From: Crotalaria pallida
Taxonomy: Eukaryota; Streptophyta; Magnoliopsida; Fabales; Fabaceae
DNA length: 64,000 nt
Assembly: GCA_037953625.1 (NCBI GenBank)
Contig: CM075651.1
Span: forward strand, 158,109,501 to 158,173,500
Reading direction: 5' to 3'
Positions 36,187-48,699 of this stretch are shown here, piece by piece (within the stretch, counting starts at the first letter, position 1; each line of letters begins with the position of its first letter). A program made the position numbers and the translations under genes. The notes under the pieces were generated by a model. It had not been told where the DNA came from. It made no database searches and was given only the letters and a program-made list of their open reading frames with translations.

Positions 36187-36280
36187 GTGGGGAAAGTGTG
36201 GCTGAAGAATTTGGTGGGAAAATTGAGAACTTTGTGTTTGATCTTCACTCAATATCTAATTTTTGGAGACTTGTCACAAA

Positions 36281-39200
36281 ATGCAGCAGCTAGATCATAG
36301 AAAAAAGGTGGAATTTGATTTGTTGTTTCATTTTCAACTCCTCTTTAGAATTATGATGTAATTGTTTGATAAAAATCATTGCTTTTTCATGTTTTTTTTT
36401 TTTGGTGTGTGAGTGAATGATGAAGTGTTGTTTGTGTTGGTGATGTAATATAATTTCTCTCTCCAAGTTTCTGTTACTCAAGTAGTATAACGGTTATGTT
36501 TTACTAGATCTTCTTTTTCATTGTTTCTGTGGGTGGTATTGTCTTTGCAACAATTTGTTGATGCAATTTAGTATATGTTTTTTCTCTCTTTGGGGACTGT
36601 TCTTTACACCTCACTTCCATTCTACCCTTTTGATTTTCATTTATGAGGTTTGATTTTCACGCTTTTAAGGTGCATTGTATATGGTTGAATCTGCAAAATC
36701 ATTATTTTGTACGTTACTGGTGGGTTCAAAAAGAAATTAGGAAATTGTTAAATTGTATCAATATATAATTTCTGTTAGTGGAATGTGAAAAAATGGTGAA
36801 TTGGACAAAAAACAAGTCTTTTTGGTCTTGTGGAGTACTTTGTCATAAGATTGTCATATCATTAAACAGTATTGGATGCTAAATTTCCTTTTTCTGACGG
36901 AGGTTCAACCTGGGCTGTGGAGTGAGGCGTTTTGTCTTTTTGTCTTTTTTTTTACTTCTGTTTGCTTTTATGATTCATATTCAAACTACCCTCTTTTTTG
37001 GAGTCTATTATTCTTTAATATTCCGGTAGTTACATAATGAAAACTCTATCAAACATATGAGTTTGTATTATTGTTATGATTATTGATTATTGATGAGTTC
37101 ACAGATATTTCCGATATAATTTAATTCCCCTTTGTAAGACAGCAGAGGAAATTCACTGTTTAACTTTAGCTTTCGTCTATGTATAATGAAAAATTGTTTC
37201 CCCTTTGTTGCTTTAGCTTGATTTATGAAGGTTCTCAAACAATCAAATTTTGGCTTACTTTATTTTTTGTTGTTGTTGTTGTTGTTATTTTTTGCTGTTG
37301 TACTTATAATAACTATGATATTTTTGTTGCAGAGTTCAGCAGAGATGGAGTTTTTCTCCGAATATGGTGATGCCAACCGGTACAAAATTCAAGAAGTCAT
37401 TGGGAAAGGAAGTTATGGTGTCGTTTGTTCCGCCATTGACACTCATACTGGAGAAAAAGTAGCAATTAAAAAGATTCATGATATCTTTGAGCATATCTCT
37501 GATGCTGCACGTATTTTACGTGAGATAAAGCTGCTTAGACTTCTACGCCATCCTGATATCGTTGAAATTAAACACATTATGCTGCCTCCTTCTAGGAGGG
37601 ACTTCAAAGATATTTATGTTGTTTTTGAGCTCATGGAGTCTGATCTGCATCAAGTAATTAAAGCCAATGATGACCTAACGAAAGAGCACTATCAGTTTTT
37701 TCTTTACCAGTTACTTCGAGCATTGAAGTATATTCACACGGGTATTCTTCAATATCTAATAGTTACCTGTTCATGGATATCTTATTTGAAAGCTTGTTCT
37801 GTTGCCAATGTCTATACCTTTTGTATGGCACTTTTGAAAATCATAATTGAAATTGCATCATTCTCGGAATTTCTCACTAGGAAGATGTCAGAATTGTTGA
37901 AGCTATCTTCAAAATGTTTCACTCATTCCTTTGTCCTTTTTTTTATAGGCAAATATTTTGTTTTTTATTTGTTTTTTATTTTCCTGTTTATCAACATGAG
38001 TTTAATGATTGATGTCTCAATATTGCTTATCTGATACTCATCTACTCAATGCAGCAAATGTGTATCATCGAGACTTGAAGCCAAAGAATATATTGGCGAA
38101 TGCAAACTGTAAACTTAAAATCTGTGATTTTGGGTTAGCTAGAGTTGCCTTCAGCGACACACCGACAACTGTATTTTGGACGGTATACCATTCCAACATT
38201 AACTCGATTAAATTACCCTTTTCCAGCGTTGCTAGATATTTTTTATTATAGTTTCTCATATCAGAACCTTTGGGAAACTAGAACCTGATGTTTTCTTGCT
38301 TAATGCACATCTACAGGATTATGTTGCTACAAGGTGGTATAGGGCACCAGAACTCTGTGGGTCATTTTACTCAAAGGTATGGTGTTTTCAACATTCTTTT
38401 GAACATCATTTAAATAGGAAAGAACTTGCATTTGTGCATGGTCTTGACTCACCATATGCTAATTCATGCTCATTTGCTTTGTGTGTAGAATTCCTTGTGT
38501 TAACTATGATATGTGCTTTCTGTTATCTTTTTTACTATCAGTAGGACCTAGGACCCGTCCGTTATTTGTTACTAATCTACTGCTAGTTATATTATATCCG
38601 CTTCTATTAGTTTTATATCTGTCAATGAACTTACATTAAGGTATTGACTGCAGTATACACCAGCAATTGATATTTGGAGTATAGGTTGTATCTTTGCTGA
38701 AGTATTGATAGGAAAGCCACTTTTTCCTGGAAAAAATGTTGTGCACCAGTTAGATCTGATGACAGATCTGCTTGGGACTCCCTCACTGGATACTATATCC
38801 CGGGTAATATTTTTTTCCTATGTAAAGGGAAAACTGTTTGCATAGCTTAACTTAATTCCACTAACACTGGTTTTGCTGGTGATGATACAGGTACGAAATG
38901 ATAAGGCAAGGAGATACTTAACTAGTATGAGGAAAAAGCAGCCTGTATCATTTGCACAAAAATTTCCTAATGCAGATCCTTTAGCTCTACGACTACTGGA
39001 ACGGTTGCTTGCCTTTGATCCAAAAGACCGGCCTACTGCTGAAGAGGTTTGTTATCTCTAATGCTCCTGTATCAGTATTTGTATTATAAATTATATGCTT
39101 CTGTAGTTTATGCTCTTCCATTGGACAATAGAAGCTATAGTGAATCATAGAGCAAGTATGTTGATATACAATATGTTGTTACCTTTTATTGTCCATAATT

Positions 39201-41157
39201 TTAGAGGTTTTGGTTTTTCAGGCATTAGCAGATCCTTACTTCAAGGGGCTCTCAAAAGTTGAGAGGGAACCATCCTGCCAGCCTATTACAAAAATGGAGT
39301 TTGAATTTGAAAGGCGAAGAGTCACAAAGGAAGAAATCCGAGAGCTGATTTTCCGTGAGATTCTAGAGTACCATCCTCAACTACTGAAAGACTACATGAA
39401 CGGAACAGAGAGAACTAATTTTCTCTATCCAAGGTTTTTTTTTTCTTGTCTTATTTTCATCTGTTTGTCCATTTCTCCTTAATTTTTTATTCATTTTTTA
39501 GTATTCTATTTTTCTCTCTGCTCCCTTCATCGGTGCATTTTCTTTACAGTGCTGTTGATCAATTCAAAAAGCAGTTTGCTCATCTCGAAGAAAATGGTGG
39601 TAAAAATAGTCCAGTTATGCCACTTGAAAGAAAGCATGTATCACTTCCCAGGTAATTGATTAATGTAGTAATATTTCATTAATTTCACTTATCATCTGTT
39701 GCAATCATAGATTGTATCATGCTGAAGATAGGGATTGGATATTCTATAATAAATGTTACATATACTCGTATGAGATCATAGATATTGTACTAACATACCT
39801 AAATGTGCCAGCCTCTGTTAGTTTGGCCTTGTTAATGAAGATGTTAGAGTTAATTAGTTATCTTGTTATAAACAGAGACAGAATGTTACGGGGGTGAATG
39901 GTTGGTTTGTGAGTTGTGGAGGAAGAGACTAGGCTCATGAGTTCCTGGAGTGGTGAGGAAGAGAGATTCTGTAATCAGTATTCATGTCAATAAACACCAA
40001 ATTTCTCAGTCAGTCTATTCTTTATTATTAATCTATTGAATCGAATGGTTTTACATAGCAGAATACAGTGTCAAAGTCTGTAGTCAATGCAGCTATTGTA
40101 CATGTATGCCACTGGAGATTTTTCTATGATTGAATTACTTAAAGTGTCAACTGCAGTGTGGATGAGTAATGACATGCAAGAGTTGCAAACACTCTTTTAT
40201 TCAGACTTCTTAATATTGGCTCTAGAAGCCAGGATTTATATATTTTGGTGAATTAGTATCTATGAACTATGAAGCCCTATCACCATGTTATTTACAGCCA
40301 TCCTGTCCAGCTGCTCTTCTATGTAAAAAGCATTTAATTCTCACATACTCCAAGCTGCATTCGCTTCCAAATCTATTACCACAGTTTTCATTCATAATGA
40401 GCATAACTAGGTTACATCTTACTGATATTTTTTTTTTTCGAATTATTGACAGGTCAACAATTGTACATTCAAATATGGTACCATTAAAACAGCAATCAAA
40501 TATTATTGCTTCCTCCAAAAACCGACCAACAGCTGAAGAATATGTGAACAATCCCAGAGATACTGAAAATCCTGCCGTGTCAAGGTCCATTCAGGGAATG
40601 CAAAGAATTCCAATTGGTATGTGATCTTATCATCATACTCTATTGAACTAATGTGCGTTATGTCTGTAAACTAAACACCAGCTTTCTTATTTTCAGCAAA
40701 ACCTGGTAAAGTTGTTGGGCCGGTTGTTCCATATGAGTACGCCAGCGTTGTCAAGGATTCTTATGATCCAAGGACATTTATAAGAGGTTCTGTTCTTCCT
40801 TCTCAACCTATACCCCCTCCTACATATTATTATCAAAGATCTAACTCTGGGAATCAAGAAAGGTTAGCAGCCACAGAAGCTGATAAGGGCGTGTCTTTAC
40901 AACAAGCGAAACATGCTCAACAGCAATGTGGTGTCAATGCCAAATTAGCACCAGAAATAGCTATTAATATTGATTCCAACCCTTTTTTCATGACAAGGGC
41001 AGGAATAACCAAGATAGAACAAGATGATCGGATAGCTATCGACACAAACTTGCTGCAGCCAAAGACTCAATATGGTGGGATTAGTGCAACTGCTGGCACC
41101 ACTGCTCATAGAAAGGTTGGACCTGTTCAGTATGGTATGACAACAAGGATGTTCTAG
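36281..41157 (+). CDS. MPK20: TDY-class MAP kinase, MPK20 type
   Basis: Serine/threonine MAP kinase of plant group D, predicted 622 aa (Arabidopsis MPK20 is about 606). Ten coding exons: 36281-36307, 37333-37741, 38055-38182, 38317-38376, 38654-38803, 38891-39046, 39222-39433, 39550-39651, 40453-40616, 40697-41157; all junctions GT-AG and in frame. The first exon encodes only MQQLDHRKK, and an in-frame TAA lies just upstream. Kinase features: glycine loop GKGSYG (33-38), catalytic Lys55 in VAIKK, HRDLKPKN (150-157), DFG (170-172), activation motif TDY (188-190), APE-type RAPEL. After the kinase domain comes the long C-terminal region typical of TDY MAPKs, including VEREPSCQPITKMEFEFERR, LERKHVSLPRS and the end AHRKVGPVQYGM. 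TDY MAPKs act downstream of MAPK kinases in stress and developmental signalling. The MPK20 assignment rests on the N-terminal MQQ..RKK and C-terminal similarity; MPK18/MPK19 are close alternatives. Confidence 0.96.
39652..40452 (+). other. long intron 8 of the MAP kinase with LTR-like piece
   Basis: 801-bp intron. Between about 39843 and 40075, a TGTTAGAGTTAATTAGTTAT start and a TCAATAAACACCAAATTTCT segment with a polyadenylation-like AATAAA resemble a small copia-type LTR. Matching flanking duplications were not found, so this is tentative. Confidence 0.4.
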
Positions 41158-42213
41158 TGAATAAGTTTGTCTTGTGAATATTGATTGACCAGGGTGGAGC
41201 AAATCCTTGTAGAGAAAAAGGTGCTTTGTCTGAGGAGCTATAGTCTCTGGTGGTTGGTGCTTATGTGTAAAGTGACATGAGTCAGTGCCTCCCCCCAGAA
41301 AGAGCCAGCTTTCTCTGGTCAAAACAGCTATTAACTTTGGTTACAATTATGAAGAAACTGTACAAGTGAAACTGAGTCCTATCTTGTAATTCAATCAACA
41401 CCATCCTCTCCCCTCTTCTATGTTCTTCTATAATATAATGCCTTGAGACATTGTGTTAGAGATGGTTCATCTTTTACAATTGACGAAATAAGAATATCAT
41501 AATGTCATTTAAGCATAAGAAGTTTGTTACATAATAGTAACTCTTATAACTAACTTTCATTCTTCTTATCTATGCCTGTTGCCATTTTTATTGGTCAACA
41601 TGAATGGTACATAATTCCTTATGCAAGTATGTGACTTGTACGTTATGCCATTACTCGCAGTTAATAGATGGGCCAAGTTTTATCTTTTAGTTGATTACTT
41701 AGCTTTGTCAGAAAACCTGAATTTCATAGCTCATAGAGGCCAAGCTATCTTCTCCTAATAACTCCAATTATTGAGATTAACTAATCTATAACTAAAATTT
41801 TGTTCCTTTTTACGATTTGTATCCACCATCCCTGCAAAATAAAGCTATCATTTCCAGATTAAGACAAAAACAAATCATGTGTAGGGGTGGTGGTTAGGTA
41901 AAATTTTGAAAGCTTTTTCAAGGATCTTGCTAGGGATTGATTAGCATTCTTCACTGTTTCCATTTTTCAGAAAGATATAAAAAGTTGGATTCATAACATG
42001 CACTGAAAGAGTTTTATTGATTAAAAAACAACCCTATTGAGGAGGACTTTTGGAAGGTCTAGCCATATATGATGATTATGATCACATTAAAGAGCTGCTA
42101 TAGTGTAATTCGTAACTCCAAAATTTTTTTACAACTTTGAATTTTTACATGATATTGTGTTTTAAAACTCAGTAGTATAAGTTATTGAATACAGAAGTAC
42201 ATGAAACATTTTT
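41158..42213. other. 3' UTR and flank of the MAP kinase gene
   Basis: Non-coding. The likely 3' UTR continues to roughly 41430, where T-rich and ATAATATAATG sequence could serve polyadenylation. The rest is intergenic. Confidence 0.4.
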
Positions 42214-42393
42214 TTTTGTTTCCCAAGGTATCCAGCCGCGCAACCGTCTAACTAATCATTTTGACATTGTTGGATCCTTTCGGGGTTAGTCTCCCAGCGA
42301 TGCCTCTTACATAAACGGGCATCGAACCCCCAACCTCTTACTTAAGTAGCAACATATCTCTTACCCTATGTGCTAACCTCTCTACAGGTACTG
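42214..42393 (-). mobile_element. tRNA-derived SINE (minus orientation)
   Basis: On the minus strand, A box TAGCACATAGG (42365-42375) and B box GGTTCGATGCC (42318-42328), then an A-tail. A 14-bp duplication CATGAAACATTTTT flanks it (42200-42213 and 42394-42407). It shares its 3' half with the SINEs at 31287 and 15518. Confidence 0.9.
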
Positions 42394-42407
42394 CATGAAA
42401 CATTTTT

Positions 42408-43179
42408 GATATGTGATTTAACTTGTGTGTAGAGGTCGGCTTTCAGATGGACAGAATGGAAAGTGTGATGCAAAGAAACTTATTACAAACCTACCAAAAG
42501 AAACCCTGATGAATCACTCCTCCATCCTCCTGCCACCATATGAAAGAAACTAATATTGAAACACATGGCTGAGATAATGCATTTGAATGTTGATATTGTT
42601 TGGCATTTACTGCCATATGCAAGCACTACCATAGCTGCAAACTGCAGACACAGGGGGGGCTCACAGATTTAAGTTCTGAGTCAGTTCATGTGCTGATCAT
42701 TAAGTTAAACAAGTTGAGAAAATCCTCATTCCTCCTTCTGCTGGAGCAACTGTGAATGTTCCTCACCTACTGCATGCAAGCATTTAGTTTTCTCCCATGT
42801 ACATACATAAGAGGGAAAAAAAAAAAAGATGCTGATGTGATGGAATTGTTGCTGTAAGTTTTGTTGCTCAAGTAGGTTTCTTTGACTCATATAATTTCAC
42901 TAATTACCCTAAACGGATGCAGAACCAAGATACCAGACAAATCCACCATTTTCTTGTTTGAACAACCTTATTTGTGGTCCATGGCAAGCTAGCTAGTTCT
43001 TTTAAACAGAGAATGTTCTTGGGTTAAAGGTGAATTTTGCTCAATCTTCAATTTATATTTATTTGTTGAAAAGGAACAATGTTTTGGCAAAAACGATGTG
43101 ACTTTAGAATAATCATCATAATTAAATATGATCATTGGTTTATAACCATTACATTCTCATGAAATATACTAATTAAATA
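42408..43179. other. intergenic, balanced composition
   Basis: No open frame of note. Less AT-rich than most spacers and without recognised repeats; a noncoding transcript cannot be excluded. Confidence 0.35.
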
Positions 43180-43461
43180 CTCCCTCCGGCTCGAATTATA
43201 AGCAACAAAAAACATTCTTCTCTTGGTTTAAAATATAAGCAAAATCAACTAACTTTATTAAATTTTGTTTCATTCTCAATGCCACTTTCCTAAAACATCT
43301 CTAGAAAATTGTAATCTTAATTAATTTTTGTTTCATTCCGAATACTACTTTCCTAAAATACCTCTATTTTTTATAAATTTGAGAAAATTAAATACAATCA
43401 ACTAACCTCCTTAATAAGCGTAAAAGTGGTTGAATTTGCTTATAATTGGAGCCGGAGGGAG
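43180..43461. mobile_element. Stowaway-type MITE
   Basis: Near-perfect termini CTCCCTCCGGCTCGAATTAT and ATAATTGGAGCCGGAGGGAG with flanking TA. Same family as 17866-18152, and probably young given the arm identity. Confidence 0.9.
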
Positions 43462-43466
43462 TATTA

Positions 43467-43739
43467 CTTCATCCGTCCCTAATTATAAGATCTTTTTGGA
43501 AGATTTCACGTCTATTAAGAAAGTTGATTAATTTAGTTAATTCTATTGGAAATGTGAACTTTTGATGTGTATTTTCAAAATTATCCCTATTAATATTATT
43601 GGAAATCTAAAAAGTGTTAAATAAATAGGGGTGTTTGTGGAAAAAATTAATTAATGATCATTGAAAATTGATATGTGGTCTTATAAATAAGGACAAAATA
43701 AAAGTGTCAAAAGAGTCTTATAATTAGAGACAGAAGGAA
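43467..43739. mobile_element. Stowaway-type MITE
   Basis: Termini CTTCATCCGTCCCTAATTAT and TATAATTAGAGACAGAAGGAA, TA on each side, only 5 bp from the previous element. Family shared with 52912-53185. Confidence 0.85.
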
Positions 43740-43837
43740 TACCGGTAATAATCCGTCAAAAATTAAATTGTATCTAACTAATTTGAGTTAAGCTTGAAAA
43801 ATCCATTTAAAGAACGGCATATCTCTTGCTCACACGC

Positions 43838-44417
43838 TTTCGTTCTATTTATAAGACCATTTGCTAGTGATATTGCAAATGTGAAAATTTGATATAATTT
43901 TTTAAAATTACCTCTATAATTATTATTGAGACTAGAAAAAATGTAAAGTTAATAGGGTGTTTATGAAAAAAAAATAATTAAATATTAATATAAAAAATTA
44001 AAATAGGATCTTATAAGTAGGATCAAAATAAAAATTTCAAATGGGGTTTTATAAATATGATCGAAGCGAGTAATTTTTTTTCCTCTACCTATTATGAGAC
44101 CGAACATAAACCATGCTTAGGAAAAATTAAGCTCTTTGCTACTTGAACTGATATGCTATTGTAAAATATATATATATACATATATATAGATAGATAGATA
44201 TAGAGAGACGAACTTTGCTTGATTTAAAATATAATAAAATGTTAATTAACTTTCTTAAATTTTGTTTGATTTTTGTTTTATTCTCAATATTACTTTTTTT
44301 TTTTAAAATCAATACTATATTACTTTTCTAAGATACCTCTATTTTTTATAAGTTTGAAAAAAAATAATTTTTTTAATAAACGTGTTATTTTGTCATATAC
44401 TCTAAACCAGAAGGAGT
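43838..44417. mobile_element. two decayed Stowaway-like MITEs in a row
   Basis: One lies about 43838-44070 (CGTTCTATTTATAAGACCAT against ATAAATATGATCGAAGCGAG). A second lies about 44206-44417 (GACGAACTTTGCTTGATTTAA against ATACTCTAAACCAGAAGGAG). A TA/TAGA run (44165-44205) separates them. Ends are approximate. Confidence 0.5.
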
Positions 44418-45481
44418 ATAAATCTTTTTTTAAAAAAAATACATAAAGAGGTTAATCATTTATTAAATCTTACTGCTAATTTTTTTTCTCTCCACATGGC
44501 CTTCTATGTAATGGGGGAAAAAATAGAAACATGTCATTATGCATGACAAGAGGCCTACCATGTGAATACTTTCATTTCCTTGTGTCAAAAGATGGTTTTG
44601 GCATCTTAGCATGTTCAAACAAAAGTAAGGATCAGTTGATAAACAGAAATACACTCAGGTGTGGATCCACACAATATAGGAGTAGCAATTTGATTATTAG
44701 ATTAGATATGTGATTGTAGTATTGAATGATATAGGTAGCTCTCAAATCAATTATAAATATTTTCAAGGCCCAAGGTAAGTAAAGTAGGAGTAGTAGTATT
44801 TGATGTGATCCAGATTCGTACAAGAAATGGGGTGGTACGGATCCCCATTAATCCCGGGAAGAAAAATGAAGGGAATGGGAAAATAATTTAGTTAATTAAA
44901 TTTAGAGGGGGATGTAGTGTGAGAACGTGACAAGAACAAAGGGATCGGAGTGGGACTGAGCACATGGAGTCCCATATGCCCAACACAACAAAATCTCTCA
45001 TACAATCCCAATGACCCAATACGCCGATTGGTTTCCTTCTTGGAAACACCACCACCTCCCCCCTTTCTGAATCTCCACCACACCTCTCTCCCAGGGCCAC
45101 CATCACTATTGCCTGTCCATCCTATTTTTAATACAATATTTATTCGATTTTAAATGTAACCAAATAAAAAAAAATTATTAATAGTCTCAAATAAAAATAA
45201 AGTTTAGAAACTTTTTATTCTTAATTCAATTATTCTTAATCTAAAATATATATTGAATTATTTAATTTTTATTTTAGTTCCAATACATACTTTTTAAAAT
45301 GGTCTATTTTTTTATGATTCGAAAAAATTAAATACACTCACTAACTTCATTAATAAATATAAAAATAGCTTTTTTTTTATATTTAAGATCGGAATAAGTA
45401 CTCTCTATATTATAAGTGTAGTCGTTCAATATTATGTATACATATTAAAAAATAATTAAATTATAATATAAGAATTTGATA
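44418..45481. other. intergenic with a GC-rich island
   Basis: About 44820-45120 is markedly GC-richer than its surroundings. Its open frames on both strands (for example 44888-45106 minus) have no domain. It may be a promoter or RNA locus; unrecognised. Confidence 0.35.
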
Positions 45482-45755
45482 CTCTCTCCGGTCCCTATTA
45501 TGAGAAAAAATAACCGAAATCACACATATTAAGAAAGTTAGTTGAATGTATTTAATTTTCTCATCAAAATCATAAAAAATATTGCTACTTTATGAAAGTT
45601 GCATTGGAAATGAATCAGAAATTAAACGAGATAACTATTTTCTAGAAACATTTTAGGAATAATTGTATTGAGAATAAAAAGTTAGTTAACTTTTTCTTAT
45701 ATTAGAGACCAAGAAAAGTATGTATGAATTTTCTTATATTAGAGACCGGAGGGAG
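45482..45755. mobile_element. Stowaway-type MITE
   Basis: Termini CTCTCTCCGGTCCCTATTAT and ATATTAGAGACCGGAGGGAG; TA on the left at 45480-45481. Confidence 0.75.
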
Positions 45756-46159
45756 CACATTATTGACTAAAATACTTCCATTAAACAATTACAAAGAATA
45801 ATAATAGTAATGCAGATAATAACAATAAATGTACGAAGATTATATCGAAAATAGATATAGAAACAAATGGTGAAAAAATGAATATGATAAACAAGGGTAT
45901 GTATGATTTTTTTTTAAAACTACATAATATATGAGATAAGACAAAATGAACAAAACTACATAATTTATGGGACAAATGAAGTACTCTTTCGGATCTCAAA
46001 CATAAGGAAAAAACATCACCTCCAATCCTTATTAAGTAATTTGTTTTTTTTTTCTTTAGAAATTTCAGTGTAATAAATGTTATTTTTTATGTTTATCCAT
46101 ATTTAATAAGGTATTAATTTATGTTTATATATGGATCCTTACAAACGGACACAATATAT
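45756..46159. other. intergenic, no gene seen
   Basis: AT-rich; partial Stowaway-like end (CTCTTTCGGATCTCAAACAT) near 45982. Confidence 0.35.
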
Positions 46160-46675
46160 ATGCTTGGCAAAATTAGTCGAGAGCTGTAATATTGCGAGTT
46201 TATAATGATTTAATTAACTTTTTGAAATAGAACTATACAACAAAATTAGTTGCAGAAATACCTCAAATTTGTTAAATGGCTAAAAAAACATACAATTTTA
46301 TGTTATTTATATTTATTATTTTAATTTATTCATTTATGTTCTTTATTTATTAATTACATAATTATTTAATTAATGAAGTGTAAAAAAATATTAAATTTCC
46401 ATTAATAATTAATTGAATTCATTTTTTCTTTATTTATTAATTACTTAGTTAAATAATGAACCATTAAAAATTATTAAATTATAATTAATAATTAAAAAAA
46501 TAGATAGTACAATTGATATATGTATTATTAAAAACTACGTTTCTTAAAACCTATTTGAAATAATTTTCTAAAAACTAATTTCAAATGCTACAAATCCATA
46601 TTTTTGTAAAAACTATAATGAGTTATTTTCAATTTGTATCCATCAAATAAAATTAATAATTTATTGACTAAGGCT
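46160..46675. mobile_element. decayed Tourist-like MITE piece, copy E
   Basis: Same AGCT-rich family and orientation as copies A and B (internal TTAATTAATTAAT tracts and TTATTGACTAA). It is heavily mutated and lacks a clear left terminus. Confidence 0.5.
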
Positions 46676-47058
46676 TTGTTCGGTGTGTCTAACTAAGAGT
46701 TTTTTAGCTAGTTAAGGATCTGTTTGGCAAAAATAACTTATAGTTGTGAGCTTGTAGCTGATAGTTGTGAGCTTATAGCTGATAGCTGTGAACCTAGCTG
46801 TATAGCTAACTTATTGAAGTAAAGCTGTTTGACAAAACTAGCTGTGCAACTAATTTAAACATGTTAAATGACTGAAAAGTACATAACATGTAGAATAATA
46901 ATTAATATTGACATTCATGTTTCAATGACGATAATACTACACTAGTAGCTTATAGAAAAAGACATATACTTCATTCATATAGATATAAATGATAAAAAAA
47001 ATTATAACATTCATAATAATTATTACCAAGTACTACTACATTTTAAACATTTTTATTA

Positions 47059-48699
47059 TCAATATATTATAAAATAGGTGAAGTATGAGGGCATTTTTGT
47101 TTTCCCTCCTTAATCCCCATTATTTTCCCTCCTAATTTCTCACTTTCCCTCCTAAGTTCTCTATTAATCTCAGCCATTCAATTGTAAATGCAATAATCAA
47201 TCATAGCCGTCCATATCCATTGGTAGATTAAGTCTTTTCATTTTCTTTCATTCATTCATTTTTTGACTGTTATGGTGTGAAAGACATATTACCAACATCA
47301 ATTAGTAGTTAGTGGTAGTAGTAAATTAGTAGAATCACGATCAGAAAAAGGCAACAAAAAGAAATTAGAGACCCGGATAAAAAGAAAGCATCTGGATTTG
47401 GAAGCACTGTTTTCACCTCTTCTGTTGCAGGTGTGAAACAGGTATGAGCGTATGAGCAGTTTTTAAATTTTAGTTTTTTTTTTAATTTTTAATTTTTGTT
47501 TAGAATAGGTTTTTTAATTTTTGTACAAGTATGTTTTTTTTAAGGCAAATGCTAACAAGTGCCCTAAGGGCACTTGATAAGCAACTAAAAGGAGATAAAA
47601 ACCATTGGAAAATGCATTTTTTGATATTCTCGAGAGAAGAATAAATGTTAACTTTTATTTATTTTTCCTATTAAAGTAACTTTAACAAGTGCCCTAAGGG
47701 CACTTGTTAGCAAGACCCTTTTTTTAATAGCATAGTTTTCATCTCTTTTGTTGCAGGTGTGAAACAGGTATGAGCGTATGAGCATTTTTTTAATTTTAGT
47801 TTTTTTTAATTTTTAATTTTTGTTTAGAATAGGTTTACTATTAATTTTTGTACAGGTATGTTTTTTTAAAGAGATTTTTATTTAAATTTTTGTTTTTGAG
47901 ATTTTTTTTACTCGAATTTTGTTTTGGGATTCTAGGGTTTGAAGAATCCCCTTTCCTTCTTTTCCGTTTAATTTTCATTTTTGTAGTATTGTTTTTTTAA
48001 TCTCTCTGATCTGTAATATTGTTTTATATTACTTAAACCTGAGAGGCATATATTACTTGCTTCAGGTTCACGGGAAATTGGTGATGTTCAAATTCCAAGA
48101 AAGTTTTGTATTTACCATTTCTGATTTTTTTCTCTTGGATATTTGTTCTATATTTTCGCTGTTCTTTGGTTTCTATTTGTTATATTATTTTCTTCATTTC
48201 ATTATTTTTTCTCTGACAAGTAATTTGAAAGTTCGAATCTTATAAACACTAATTAATTAAAAGTGTGAAAACAAGTCTTATATTTTGGGACAAATGTAAT
48301 AAAAATGATGATGATGATGATATATATGGCAAAAAAAAAAGTTGCATTTGGACTTGCAAAACGATTTACTAACAAAATGCATTTGGAATGATGGATTAAA
48401 TAAAACAAAAATCAAAATGAGTTGGATTTTTTTTAATATAAGAAATTAAGTTGTTAATTAAGATTAGAAATCGCATAGTTGATACATTATTAGTTAATTT
48501 TTATTAATGAAAAAGTTGGTAGCTGAAACTAGATTCAAAGGTTAATGTTTATGATTATTCATTTCTAAATACATGTAAATCATTTTTATGAAAAGTTCAT
48601 ATTAACATATTATTTAAAAATACATATTTCCAAAATCTATAATCAATTTTTTTTTTTTAAAAAAATTAAACCTGTGCGATGCACGGGTAAAATTACTAG
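47059..48699 (+). mobile_element. non-autonomous Helitron 2
   Basis: Starts TCAATATATTATAAAATAGG after A. Ends with hairpin CCTGTGCGATGCACGGG, AAAATTACTAG, then T. The last roughly 480 bp match Helitron 1 (33050-33547) closely. The interior contains a local duplication with splice-like signals (47410-47535 and 47735-47875) and a small MITE between them. No Rep/helicase. Confidence 0.9.
47543..47717. mobile_element. small MITE inside Helitron 2
   Basis: Ends carry GCTAACAAGTGCCCTAAGGG and its complement TTGTTAGC. The motif AAGTGCCCTAAGGGCACTT is itself palindromic at each end. About 175 bp, no coding. It separates the two duplicated Helitron segments. Confidence 0.7.

Noticed and set aside
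44888..45106. Overlapping open frames on both strands in a GC-rich island
   Set aside because: Both strands are open because of composition; no domain, and the frames are mutually exclusive.
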